Assembly (NCBI GenBank): GCA_016707605.1
Contig: JADJHJ010000001.1
Coordinates: 434,001 to 498,000, forward strand
Origin: Candidatus Promineofilum glycogenicum
GTDB taxonomy: Bacteria; Chloroflexota; Anaerolineae; Promineifilales; Promineifilaceae
Length of the DNA: 64,000 nt
Direction of reading: 5' to 3'
The translations under genes and the position numbers were made by a program. This document shows positions 32,001-38,792 of the stretch, one piece after another (position 1 is the stretch's first letter; every line of letters begins with the position of its first letter). Under the pieces are notes generated by a model. It did no database searches, was not told where the DNA came from, and was given only the letters and a program-made list of their open reading frames with translations.

Positions 32001-32345
32001 GACGAGGATAGCCGCCGGGACGTTGAGCGTCGCCCCGGCCAGGAGAGTGGGCACGGCGGCCAAGAGGGCCATGACCGCCGTGGCCGAATGCTGGCGCAGC
32101 AGCGGGTTGGCCCAGGGCAAGGTGATGGGCAGCAGTTGGCTGAGGGCCAGCGATGCCAGACACAGCCCGGCGAAGGCCAGCCACTGCCGGCGGCTCATGG
32201 CCCGCAACGTGGCTGGGGCGCGCCGACGATAGAGAAGAGCCAGCAGCCCGGCCGCGGCCAGCAATAGGAAGGCAACCGCCAGGGGGCCGTCCAGCGGCAA
32301 TAGCCCTAACGGCCCGACTCCCCAGATGTTGGTGGGCGTGCTCAC
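29100..32345 (-). CDS. Multidomain membrane sensor histidine kinase (Cache-HAMP-GAF-PAS-HisKA-HATPase)
   Basis: 1081 aa. Residues 10-240 form a block of about seven membrane helices. Another helix (about 255-275) leads to a Cache-like extracytoplasmic domain (about 280-500), closed by a helix at about 505-528. HAMP (about 530-590), GAF (about 600-740) and PAS (about 745-850) follow. The kinase core has the H-box ISHDLRSPLTYM (His near 868), N-box LTNLVTNALKYAP, G1 RDRGPGI, F-box FQKFYRG and G2 GSGLGLAIVK. All catalytic motifs are intact. No receiver domain or response-regulator gene is adjacent, so it is an orphan. Start is a GTG at 32345. Confidence 0.95.
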   Translation of the reverse strand: MSTPTNIWGVGPLGLLPLDGPLAVAFLLLAAAGLLALLYRRRAPATLRAMSRRQWLAFAGLCLASLALSQLLPITLPWANPLLRQHSATAVMALLAAVPTLLAGATLNVPAAILVGLCAGLGRAIGQTGAPVDIVAGGLAAGASAWLMQQNYAGRLFRALRRPAVAGPLGRLMWVAFILLGAVADVAPRAGLLAALDLGLFLGLASAAPLLLEGAVSGLLAGFILWMAPQWRPERGLVPSPFKRTLQRQLTTAFVAFAAVLLLLSVLVALGLSARAGRRAAAAQIAANADATAVRLGAWQTDLVATLAAYQSDAALADADPQVRTAALGRLQRAAPQLSRIAVIGETLVASSDGGQTTLSAAESELVAAALAAGEARFGVEPTADGPQVSLALPRAGGDEALLGRVAPAALAEVAASLQPDGGAGGLLVDEQSRVVAGTGAADAAPLWKAPTTDQQLMTLPGGQAVYETLDANGARQLVAYALVPQSGWRAVAVVPQARVLGDALGVVGPLALLLLAVSGLFFVYVSGLGRAIARPIGEISQASRAIAGGGGLERPVRNRREDEIGQLSLAFSQMQRALRQRLDELSLLLGVSNGVAATVDLSEGMTAVLQGVLRGTGAAGARAVIRNPNGPAPLAFAEGPAAEALAVLDRAIVRRMRAADELGLTSAAEIEAELGTAPAVGALFALPLRLAGEYQGALYLGYRQPHYFDSDERNLLRTLAGQAAVLVQNAHLFAAAEGGRRRLAAVLASTPNAVIVTDQTDRVLLLNPAMERAFGLRAAEVVGRLVTDALASSAAGRELTRRLTDASGATDNRLELAADGRDFLAAVSTVTTGEGQVIGRVAVLQDVTELKQVDRLKSEFLDGISHDLRSPLTYMRNYAGLLPLPEDPALEQEYVSKIMTGIDRMSILVEGLLEMANLRAVTSPQLDRLHVGDVLDDVAHEYASPAQMRGIRFVIEVAPNLPPVKADPTLLRRALTNLVTNALKYAPDSGPVVLRAEQEGEEVVLSVRDRGPGIAPADLPHVFQKFYRGRQDAAERIHGSGLGLAIVKSIADLHGGRVWCESAPGEGSVFYLALPALTAP

Positions 32346-32423
32346 GTGCTCGATACCCGCCTTCCACTACGCCGAATCTGGGCCGATACTCCCGCCCCCT
32401 GGCGATACATGGTCGTTCCGAGC

Positions 32424-32452
32424 AGTATAGCAGCCGCGGCGGGATTTGTCAT
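32424..32452 (-). promoter_or_regulatory. Promoter of the histidine kinase gene
   Basis: Minus strand ATGACA (32452-32447), 17-nt spacer, TATACT (32429-32424), about 80 nt before the GTG start, so this gene has a normal leader, unlike its divergent neighbour. Confidence 0.55.
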
Positions 32453-32460
32453 TCGTAGAC

Positions 32461-32483
32461 CTCAGAGGTCTGAGACCTCTGAG
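32461..32483. repeat. Hairpin CTCAGAGGT/ACCTCTGAG between divergent promoters
   Basis: 9-bp perfect stem with a 5-base loop, between the histidine kinase promoter and the promoter of the Thr/Pro-rich protein. It could be a regulator site or a minimal repeat element. Confidence 0.7.
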
Positions 32484-32493
32484 CTCTGGCTGT

Positions 32494-32522
32494 TTGTCAA
32501 TTGCCCGCCACTCTACTATGAT
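32494..32522 (+). promoter_or_regulatory. Promoter of the Thr/Pro-rich surface protein; leaderless arrangement
   Basis: TTGTCA (32494-32499), 17-nt spacer, TATGAT (32517-32522); ATG at 32532 nine bases later; no Shine-Dalgarno sequence. Confidence 0.65.
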
Positions 32523-32531
32523 AGCGTCCCC

Positions 32532-33041
32532 ATGGATACGCGCCGCCGGACCTATGCCATTCTCATCGGCATCATCTTGCTCACCATTCCCTGTTACGTG
32601 TCCGGCATCGCTCTGCTGGCGCGCGCGCCCAACCGGGGCGAAGCCACGCCGACGGCCGCAGCGCCCACCGAGACGCCCTCGCCGACGCCGACGCGCCTAC
32701 CGCCGTCGCTGGTCACGGTGACGCCACCCGGCACGCCCACGCCCCAGGCCACCGGCACCGCCTCCATCACGCCGACGCCCTCGCCGACGACGACGGCCAC
32801 GCCGACGCAGACGCCAACGGCCACGCCCACCCAAACGCCAACCGCCACGCCAACGTTTACGCCGACGCCAACCGAGACGCCAACGCCGACGCCGACGCCG
32901 ACCGAAACGCCGTCGCCCTCGCCCTCACCGACGCCGACCGAAACGCCCTCCGCCACGCCAACCGAGACCCCGGGCGCGACGACGACGGCGACGCCCACCG
33001 CCACGCCAACGGCCAGCTCGGCGGCGACGAATGAGCCTTAA
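32532..33041 (+). CDS. Membrane-anchored Thr/Pro-rich low-complexity protein
   Basis: 169 aa. A short basic N-terminus and one hydrophobic helix (about 8-30) are followed by about 130 residues composed almost only of Thr, Pro, Ala, Ser and Glu in TPTP and TPTET words. The DNA is a degenerate ACGCCGACGCCA microsatellite. It resembles the stalk regions of Chloroflexota surface proteins, but no globular domain follows. It may be an exposed, possibly glycosylated stalk or a truncated surface protein. The start is defined by the promoter immediately upstream. It is followed 23 nt later by the first M42 peptidase gene. Confidence 0.75.
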   Translation: MDTRRRTYAILIGIILLTIPCYVSGIALLARAPNRGEATPTAAAPTETPSPTPTRLPPSLVTVTPPGTPTPQATGTASITPTPSPTTTATPTQTPTATPTQTPTATPTFTPTPTETPTPTPTPTETPSPSPSPTPTETPSATPTETPGATTTATPTATPTASSAATNEP

Positions 33042-33064
33042 ACCTTCCCAGTTGAGTTGCTTTC

Positions 33065-34165
33065 ATGGAAACGTTCGATTTACTCAAACGCCTGACGGAG
33101 ACGCCCGGCCCATCCGGCAACGAGGCGGCCGTCGCCGCCGTGGTCGAAGAGTTGTGGCGGCCACTGGTGGACGAGACGGCCATCGACCGCGTCGGCAGCC
33201 TGGCGGCCACCAAACGCGGCGCGGGGCCGGAACCGCGGCCGACCATTCTCCTGGCCGCCCATCAGGACGAGTTGGGGCTGATGGTCACGCGCATTGTCGA
33301 CCAGCACGGCCAGGGCTTCCTGCGGCTGACCAACCTGGGCGGCGTCGACCGGCGGCATCTGCTGGGGCAGACGGCCGTCGTCCACGGCCGCGAGGCGCTG
33401 ACCGGCGTGCTGGGCGGCCTGCCCGATTCGCTGCTGCCCGAAAAGGCGCGCGGTCAGGCCTATAGCTACGATAACCTGGTGCTCGACGTGGGCCTGCCCA
33501 CCGAGCGGCTGCGCGAACTGGTGTCGGTCGGCGACTTCGTCAGCTTCCGCCAGCCGTTGCGTCGCCTGCACAACGGCCGCGTGACCGGCAAGGCGCTCGA
33601 CAATCGCGCCTCGCTGGCCGCGGTGACCATTTGCCTGGAGCGCCTGCAAGGCCGCCGCCACACGTGGGACGTGGTGGCCGTGGCCACGGTGCAGGAGGAG
33701 ACGGCCTACATCGGAGCCTACACCAGCGGCTACGCCCACCAGCCGGACGTGGCCGTGGCCATTGACGTGGCCCACGCCAAAGGGCCGGGGGCCAACGACA
33801 GCGAGTTGAGCGAACTGGGCGGCGGGCCGCTGCTGGGGATGGGGGCAGAGATTCACCCGGCGGTCTACAACGCTCTGCGCGACGCGGCCAAGGCGCTGGA
33901 GATGAGCGTCGGCGTGGAGCCGAACGCCACCGGCCGCGGCACCGACGCCTACGCCCTGCAAACGGCGCGCGCCGGCATTCCCACCGGGCTGATGCTGATC
34001 CCGTTGCGCTACATGCACACGATGGTCGAGACGGCCGACCTGAACGACATCGAGCGCGCCGGCCGGCTGCTGGCGGAGCTGATCGCCCGCCTCGACGACA
34101 CATTCCTGCCCGACCTGCGCGAAGAGTTGATGCGGCCGGACAAGCGCAAGGACGACAGCCAATGA
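33065..34165 (+). CDS. M42-family metallo-aminopeptidase, paralogue 1
   Basis: 366 aa. Cytoplasmic di-metal aminopeptidase of the glutamyl/tetrahedral aminopeptidase type. Metal and catalytic residues are visible: AAHQDELG (His, Asp), KALDNRAS (bridging Asp), VQEETAY (catalytic Glu and metal Glu), AIDVAHAKG (Asp) and RYMHTMVE (His). It is the most divergent of the three copies, with an extra segment PDSLLPEKARGQAYSYDNLVLDVGL. It overlaps the next copy by 4 nt (ATGA), implying translational coupling. Confidence 0.92.
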   Translation: METFDLLKRLTETPGPSGNEAAVAAVVEELWRPLVDETAIDRVGSLAATKRGAGPEPRPTILLAAHQDELGLMVTRIVDQHGQGFLRLTNLGGVDRRHLLGQTAVVHGREALTGVLGGLPDSLLPEKARGQAYSYDNLVLDVGLPTERLRELVSVGDFVSFRQPLRRLHNGRVTGKALDNRASLAAVTICLERLQGRRHTWDVVAVATVQEETAYIGAYTSGYAHQPDVAVAIDVAHAKGPGANDSELSELGGGPLLGMGAEIHPAVYNALRDAAKALEMSVGVEPNATGRGTDAYALQTARAGIPTGLMLIPLRYMHTMVETADLNDIERAGRLLAELIARLDDTFLPDLREELMRPDKRKDDSQ

Positions 34166-35208
34166 ACGAACTGCTGCGGCAATTGACGGAGGCCACCGGC
34201 GTCTCCGGCGCGGAGAAGGAAGTCCGGCTGCTCATCCGCGATCTCATCGCCGACCACGTCGATGAGTGGTCGGTCGATACGATGGGCAATCTGCTGGCCA
34301 CGCGGCGCGGCACGGGCGAAAGCGACCTGCGGGTGATGGTTGACGCCCACATGGACGAGGTCGGCCTGTTGGTGGTTGAGATCGAGGGCAACGGGATGCT
34401 CAAGTTCGTGACCGTCGGCGGCTTCGACGACCGCGCCCTATTGGGCAAAGTCGTCCAGGTGGGGCCGCAGAAAGTGACCGGCGTCATCGGCGCGCGGGCG
34501 GTGCATCTGCTCAAGTCGAATGAGTACAGCAAGGTTGTCAAGCGCGACGCCATGCGCATCGACATCGGCGCCAAGAACAAGGACGCCGCCGCGGGCAAGG
34601 TCAAGGTGGGCGACTACGCCGCCTTCGTGACGCCCTATGAGGAGAGCAGTGCGCCCGGCGGCCGGACGGCCATCGGTAAGGCGTTCGATAACCGCGCCGG
34701 TTGCGCCGCGCTGATCGAGCTATTGCGCGGCGAGCGCTACCCGTTCGACCTAGTGGCGGCCTTCACGGTGCAGGAAGAGGTCGGCTTGCGCGGGGCGGAG
34801 GTGGCCGCCTACCGCGTCCGGCCCGACGCGGCGCTGGTGCTGGAGTGCACCCCGGCCTTTGACCTGCCCAACGAGAAGGACGTCAGCCCCAACGTCGCCC
34901 TGGGCCAGGGGCCGTCGATCTACGTCATGGACGCGCGCACGATGCAAGACCCGCGCCTGGTGGCCCACCTGACGCGCACGGCCGACGCCCACGCCATCCC
35001 CTACCAGATTCGCCAGCCGGGCGGCGGCGGAACCAACACCGGGGCCATCCAGCGCGCCGCGGCCGGCATCCCCGTGGCCACGATAGCCGTGCCCGGCCGC
35101 TACGCCCACACGCCGACGTTGATGATCAGCCTCGATGATTACGACAACGTCGTGCGCCTGGCCGACGCCGCCCTGCGCGGCCTGACGGCCGACATTGTGC
35201 GCCGTTGA
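34162..35208 (+). CDS. M42-family metallo-aminopeptidase, paralogue 2
   Basis: 348 aa. Same family as its neighbours: DAHMDEVGL, KAFDNRAG, VQEEVGLRGAE, LECTPAFDLP and RYAHTP. The third metal ligand is Glu in LVLECT, the usual alternative in the family. Coupled to the first copy by an ATGA overlap. The differing substrate-pocket sequences of the three copies suggest different specificities, which could let 12-subunit hetero-assemblies form, as reported for archaeal TET proteins. Confidence 0.93.
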   Translation: MNELLRQLTEATGVSGAEKEVRLLIRDLIADHVDEWSVDTMGNLLATRRGTGESDLRVMVDAHMDEVGLLVVEIEGNGMLKFVTVGGFDDRALLGKVVQVGPQKVTGVIGARAVHLLKSNEYSKVVKRDAMRIDIGAKNKDAAAGKVKVGDYAAFVTPYEESSAPGGRTAIGKAFDNRAGCAALIELLRGERYPFDLVAAFTVQEEVGLRGAEVAAYRVRPDAALVLECTPAFDLPNEKDVSPNVALGQGPSIYVMDARTMQDPRLVAHLTRTADAHAIPYQIRQPGGGGTNTGAIQRAAAGIPVATIAVPGRYAHTPTLMISLDDYDNVVRLADAALRGLTADIVRR

Positions 35209-35219
35209 TGCGGAAGAAA

Positions 35220-35343
35220 GAAACCACAGATTTCACAGATTGAAGAGATATGATCCGCAGATTGGGCAGATTAGGCGTTTTCGAAGGACGCTCTCTTCTT
35301 AAATCTGCCTAATCTGCAATCTGGCATCTCTTATCTGTGGTTA
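35220..35343. repeat. Palindromic repeat family A, copy 5 (nested)
   Basis: Outer arms AACCACAGATTTCACAGATT and ATCTGTGGTT; inner arms GATCCGCAGATTGGGCAGAT with a diverged complement. It lies between paralogues 2 and 3 of the M42 genes, separating them transcriptionally. Confidence 0.88.
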
Positions 35344-35363
35344 CTCTCTATATGAGACACGCT

Positions 35364-36362
35364 ATGAACGACTTGATTCGCTCTCTGGTGGAAGCCTTCG
35401 GCCCGTCGGGCTTTGAAGATGCGGTGCGCGACCTGATTCGACCGCTGGTGGAGCCGCACGCCGACGAGGTGTCGGTGGACGCAATGGGCAACCTCATCGT
35501 GCGCAAGCGCGCGGCGGGCGAAAACCCGCTCAAGGTGATGATCGCCGCCCACATGGACGAGATCGGCGTCATGGCCACCCACGTCACCGCCGAGGGCTTC
35601 CTGCGCTTCACCAACATTGGCGGCGTCGGCCCGCACACGTTGCTGGGCGGGCGGGTTCGCTTCGCCGACGGCACGCTGGGCGTCATCGGCGCCGACCGCA
35701 ACGACGACCGCTCCGCCATCCACCCCCTCAGCAAGCACTTCATCGACGTGGGGGCGACGAGCCGCGACGACTGCCCGGTGCGCGTGGGCGACGCGGCCCA
35801 CTTCGAGCGGCCGTTCGTCGCCCAGGGCCACCGCCTGACGGCCAAGAGCATGGACGACCGCATCGGCTGCGTGGTGGCCATCGAGGCCCTGCGGCGGCTG
35901 CCGGCGACCGTACCCCACGACCTTTACTTCGTGTTCAGCGTTCAGGAAGAGGTGGGCACGCGCGGGGCGGAGGCGGCGGCCAACCGCATCCTGCCCGACG
36001 TGGGCATCGCTCTCGACGTGACCCTGACCGGCGACGTGCCCGAGGCGCGGTCAATGAGCGTGCGTCTGGGCGATGGCCCGGCGATCAAGGTGCGCGACAG
36101 CGGCATGATCGCCCACACCGGTCTGGTGCGGCTGATGCGGCAGCGGGCGGAGGAGGCGGGCATCACCCACCAGATGGAAGTGCTCGACGGCGGCTCGACC
36201 GACGCGCGGCCGATGCAGGTCGCCGGCCCCGGCTGCGCCGCGGGCTGCATCTCCATCCCCTGCCGCTACGTCCACACCCCCAGCGAGACCGTTGACGCCC
36301 GCGACGTGGAAGGGGCGGTGCAACTGCTGGTGGCCGTGCTGAGCAACCCAATCGAACTGTAA
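35364..36362 (+). CDS. M42-family metallo-aminopeptidase, paralogue 3
   Basis: 332 aa from the ATG at 35364. Motifs: AAHMDEIGVMATHV, KSMDDRIGC, VQEEVGTRGAE, ALDVTLTGDVP and RYVHTPSETVD, all metal ligands present. In-frame starts at 35337 and 35352 exist but would translate the edge of the repeat; MNDLIRSLVEAFGPSGFED is the normal family N-terminus. Unlike paralogues 1 and 2 it is separated by a repeat element and is not translationally coupled. Confidence 0.92.
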   Translation: MNDLIRSLVEAFGPSGFEDAVRDLIRPLVEPHADEVSVDAMGNLIVRKRAAGENPLKVMIAAHMDEIGVMATHVTAEGFLRFTNIGGVGPHTLLGGRVRFADGTLGVIGADRNDDRSAIHPLSKHFIDVGATSRDDCPVRVGDAAHFERPFVAQGHRLTAKSMDDRIGCVVAIEALRRLPATVPHDLYFVFSVQEEVGTRGAEAAANRILPDVGIALDVTLTGDVPEARSMSVRLGDGPAIKVRDSGMIAHTGLVRLMRQRAEEAGITHQMEVLDGGSTDARPMQVAGPGCAAGCISIPCRYVHTPSETVDARDVEGAVQLLVAVLSNPIEL

Positions 36363-36368
36363 GAAAGT

Positions 36369-36447
36369 CTCACGCAAAGACGCAAAGAACGCCAAGCTCA
36401 GAATCCTTCTGAGCTTGGCGTTCTTTGCGTTTGCGTCTTTGCGTTAA
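36369..36447. repeat. Palindromic repeat family D, copy 1
   Basis: Arms TCACGCAAAGACGCAAAGAA, then CGCCAAGCTCAGAA, and their complement, centre near 36407. It lies between convergent genes; the stop codon of the RluD gene (36444-36446) is inside it. Confidence 0.92.
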
Positions 36448-37391
36448 ATCTGTTGCAGGCGCAATAGCGCGGCTTGCAGGTCGTCGGGCAGTTCGGCGGT
36501 GATGTGCAGTTCCTCGTCGTCCGACAGGCGGCGGAAGGTCAGTTCGGCGGCGTGGAGGAAGTGGCGGCTGAGGCCGAGCGGATCTTTGCGACGGCCGTAG
36601 AGGTGGTCGCCGACGACGGGGAAGCCAATGTAGGCCAGGTGGACGCGAATCTGGTGCTTGCGGCCGGTGTGGGGGCGGCACTCGACCGAGGTGTAGGCGT
36701 TGGCAGCCGTGCCCGCGCCGTAGTAGGTCAGGGCGCGATAGGCGGTCTGGGCCGGGCGGGCGTCGCCGCGCGTCGTCGGCACGACGGCCATCTTCTGCCG
36801 GTGGCGCGGGTCGCGGCCGATAGGCGCGTCGATGAGCGCCTCCGGCGGCTGGAGGCTGCCGTTGACCAGGGCCAGATAGACCTTGGCCACGGTGCGGTGC
36901 TTGAACTGGTTTTGCAGATACCAAAGGGCGTGATCGTGCTTGGCGGCGACGATGAGGCCGCTGGTGTCCTTGTCCAGCCGGTGGACGATGCCCGGCCGCC
37001 GCTCGCCGCCGACGCCCTCCAGGTCGGGGCAGTGGGCCAGCAGGGCGTTGACCAGCGTGCCGCCTTCGTGGCCCAATGACGGGTGGACGACCATGCCGGC
37101 CGGTTTGTTGACGACGATCAGGTCGCGGTCTTCGTAGCGCACGTCCAGCGGGATGTCCTCGGCCTGGACGACGGCCTCGACCACCGCCGGCACGGTGGCC
37201 ACCAGCCGCTCGCCGCCCTCGATGCGGTAGCTGGGGCGGGCGCGCTCGCCATCGACCGTGACCAGCCCCTCGCGGATGAGCCGCTGCCACTGCATCCGCG
37301 ACAGATCGGGCAGGGCGGCCGTCAGGGCGCGGTCGAGGCGTTCGCCGACAGCTTCCAGCGTCAGTTCTACCTGGCGTTCGTTTGTATCCAT
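36444..37391 (-). CDS. rluD: RluA/RluD-family 23S rRNA pseudouridine synthase
   Basis: 315 aa. N-terminal S4 RNA-binding domain (about 12-75: RLDRALTAALPDLSRMQWQRLI) followed by a pseudouridine synthase domain. The catalytic Asp lies in HRLDKDTSGLIVAAK; VVNKPAGMVVHP and CRPHTGRKHQIRVHLAYIGFPVVGD are also family signatures. It isomerises uridines in 23S rRNA, by analogy with RluD at 1911/1915/1917; RluC-type specificity is not excluded. It follows lspA by 33 nt in the same direction, a pairing very common in bacteria. Confidence 0.93.
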   Translation of the reverse strand: MDTNERQVELTLEAVGERLDRALTAALPDLSRMQWQRLIREGLVTVDGERARPSYRIEGGERLVATVPAVVEAVVQAEDIPLDVRYEDRDLIVVNKPAGMVVHPSLGHEGGTLVNALLAHCPDLEGVGGERRPGIVHRLDKDTSGLIVAAKHDHALWYLQNQFKHRTVAKVYLALVNGSLQPPEALIDAPIGRDPRHRQKMAVVPTTRGDARPAQTAYRALTYYGAGTAANAYTSVECRPHTGRKHQIRVHLAYIGFPVVGDHLYGRRKDPLGLSRHFLHAAELTFRRLSDDEELHITAELPDDLQAALLRLQQI

Positions 37392-37424
37392 TGAATTGCC
37401 GTTGGGCCGGGCTTCCGGCAGTGG

Positions 37425-37991
37425 CTATTGACTATCGGGCAGATCGGTCAGGTCGGCGGCGCCGGCCTCGGCCGCGGCGCGTTTGGCCGCTTCCTCGCGC
37501 CGGATTTCGCGCCAGTAGGCAAAGGCGAACAGGATGACGCCGCTGACGATGGCCAGATCGGCCAGGTTCCAGATGTACCATGGGCCGGTGTCGATGAAGT
37601 CGGTCACGTGCCCCTGGCGCAGCCGGTCGATGAGGTTGCCCAACGCGCCGCCCAGTTGCAGCCCCAGAGCGACGCGAATGGCCCACTGGTTGCCGGGCAG
37701 GGTCAGGTTGAAGTAGACGATGGCCCCGGCGACGACGACGGCCAGGGCGGCGAAGAACATGCCCGTGCCCTGGAACAGGCCGAAGACCGCGCCCGTGTTG
37801 GCGGTGTGGACGATGCGGAACACGCCCTCCAGCGCCGGAATGGGCGCCCAGACGCCGTAGAGCGGGATGCGCGTCTCGACCAGGTACTTGGTCACCTGGT
37901 CGGCCAGCAGGACGAGGGCCATGATGATGAAGGGCAGCAGCTTCTCGCCCCAGCCGGCGCGGGGCGGGTTGGCCTGTTCGGGTTCGATCAT
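37425..37991 (-). CDS. lspA: Lipoprotein signal peptidase (signal peptidase II)
   Basis: 188 aa, four transmembrane helices. Cleaves prolipoprotein signal peptides before the lipidated cysteine. The family motifs are ADQVTKYLVE, HTANTGAVFG, GGALGNLIDRL (catalytic Asp) and NLADLAIVSG (catalytic Asp). It has a longer Ala-rich C-terminal tail than usual. The start at 37991 is preferred over an in-frame ATG at 38000, because that ATG overlaps the -10 box of the promoter. Its substrates would include the solute-binding lipoprotein encoded at 45705-46526. Confidence 0.95.
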   Translation of the reverse strand: MIEPEQANPPRAGWGEKLLPFIIMALVLLADQVTKYLVETRIPLYGVWAPIPALEGVFRIVHTANTGAVFGLFQGTGMFFAALAVVVAGAIVYFNLTLPGNQWAIRVALGLQLGGALGNLIDRLRQGHVTDFIDTGPWYIWNLADLAIVSGVILFAFAYWREIRREEAAKRAAAEAGAADLTDLPDSQ

Positions 37992-37998
37992 GGGGTGC

Positions 37999-38028
37999 AT
38001 TGTACCAGCCGCTTGAGGGATGGCGCAA
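37999..38028 (-). promoter_or_regulatory. lspA promoter; leaderless arrangement
   Basis: Minus strand TTGCGC (38028-38023), 18-nt spacer, TACAAT (38004-37999), ATG at 37991. Seven bases separate the -10 box from the start; no ribosome site is present. Confidence 0.65.
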
Positions 38029-38029
38029 C

Positions 38030-38148
38030 CTACCCGGTGCGTCGCCTCCCGGTGCGTCGCCCCCGGTGCGTCGCACTTTCTGGAGTGCGTCGCACCTTCT
38101 CACGCAACGAGAAGGTGCAACCCACTCAAGAAAGTGGGATGCACCACG
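38030..38148. repeat. Repeat family F, copy 1: GGTGCGTCGC words and hairpins
   Basis: Tandem CCCGGTGCGTCGC words (three copies), then GTCGCACTTTCT, GTGCGTCGCACCTTCTC and an inverted partner GAGAAGGTGCAACCCACTC. The element runs into the 3' end of the methyltransferase gene and supplies its stop codon. Confidence 0.85.
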
Positions 38149-38791
38149 GCCGTTCGGCGACGACGACCGTGACGAAACTCTCACTAACCCGTTCTTCGTA
38201 TAGCCTAACGTCAAAGCCAGGGCCGGACAAGGCCGCCGACCAGAACGCCAGCCGCGCCGCCGGGTCATCGCCGGCCGCGGCGCGCTGCCCGGTGAAGGCG
38301 TAGAGCCGGTCGACAAGCGCCCGCAACGGCCGCGGCCCACCCAGCCGCGCTTCGGGCACGATCACCAGCCGCCCGCCCGGCCGCAGCAGGCGATGGACGG
38401 CGGCCACCGTCGCCGGGGCGGTGATGTAGGCCGTGGGGAAGGTGGCCAGGACGCCGTCGAAGCTGCCGGCGGCAAAGGGCGCATCCTCGGCGGCGGCCCG
38501 CACCACACACGGTTGGGGGCGTTTGCGGCGCGCCAGCCGCCCCATCTGCGGCGACAGGTCGAGGCCGGCAGCGTCGTAGCCGTGGCCGGCCAGCATAGCC
38601 AGCATGTGCCCCGGCCCGTGGCCCAACTCCAGCACCCGCGGCCCGCTCAGATAGGGCAGGGCTGCTGCGCCCCAGGCGCGCCATTGGCCGAAGGAGACGG
38701 CCCAGGCTACCGCGTCATAGGTCGGGGCCAGGCGCGTGTAGAGCAGGTGGAAGGCGCGTTGCCCCAGCGCCGGGGACAGGCGAAGTGACAT
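38126..38791 (-). CDS. Class I SAM-dependent methyltransferase
   Basis: 221 aa. Rossmann-type methyltransferase: motif I VLELGHGPGHMLAML, acidic residue in AGLDLSPQM, motif II-like EDAPFAAGSFDGVLATFP, and LLRPGGRLVIVPE. It resembles UbiE/Methyltransf_11 small-molecule enzymes; the substrate is unknown. The N-terminus YTRLAPTYDAVAWAVSFGQW is typical of the group. It starts one base after the amylase stop codon (TGAGATG), so the two are coupled. The last residues, RPWCIPLS, and the stop are encoded by repeat family F, suggesting that an insertion reshaped the C-terminus. Confidence 0.88.
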   Translation of the reverse strand: MSLRLSPALGQRAFHLLYTRLAPTYDAVAWAVSFGQWRAWGAAALPYLSGPRVLELGHGPGHMLAMLAGHGYDAAGLDLSPQMGRLARRKRPQPCVVRAAAEDAPFAAGSFDGVLATFPTAYITAPATVAAVHRLLRPGGRLVIVPEARLGGPRPLRALVDRLYAFTGQRAAAGDDPAARLAFWSAALSGPGFDVRLYEERVSESFVTVVVAERPWCIPLS

Positions 38792-38792
38792 C

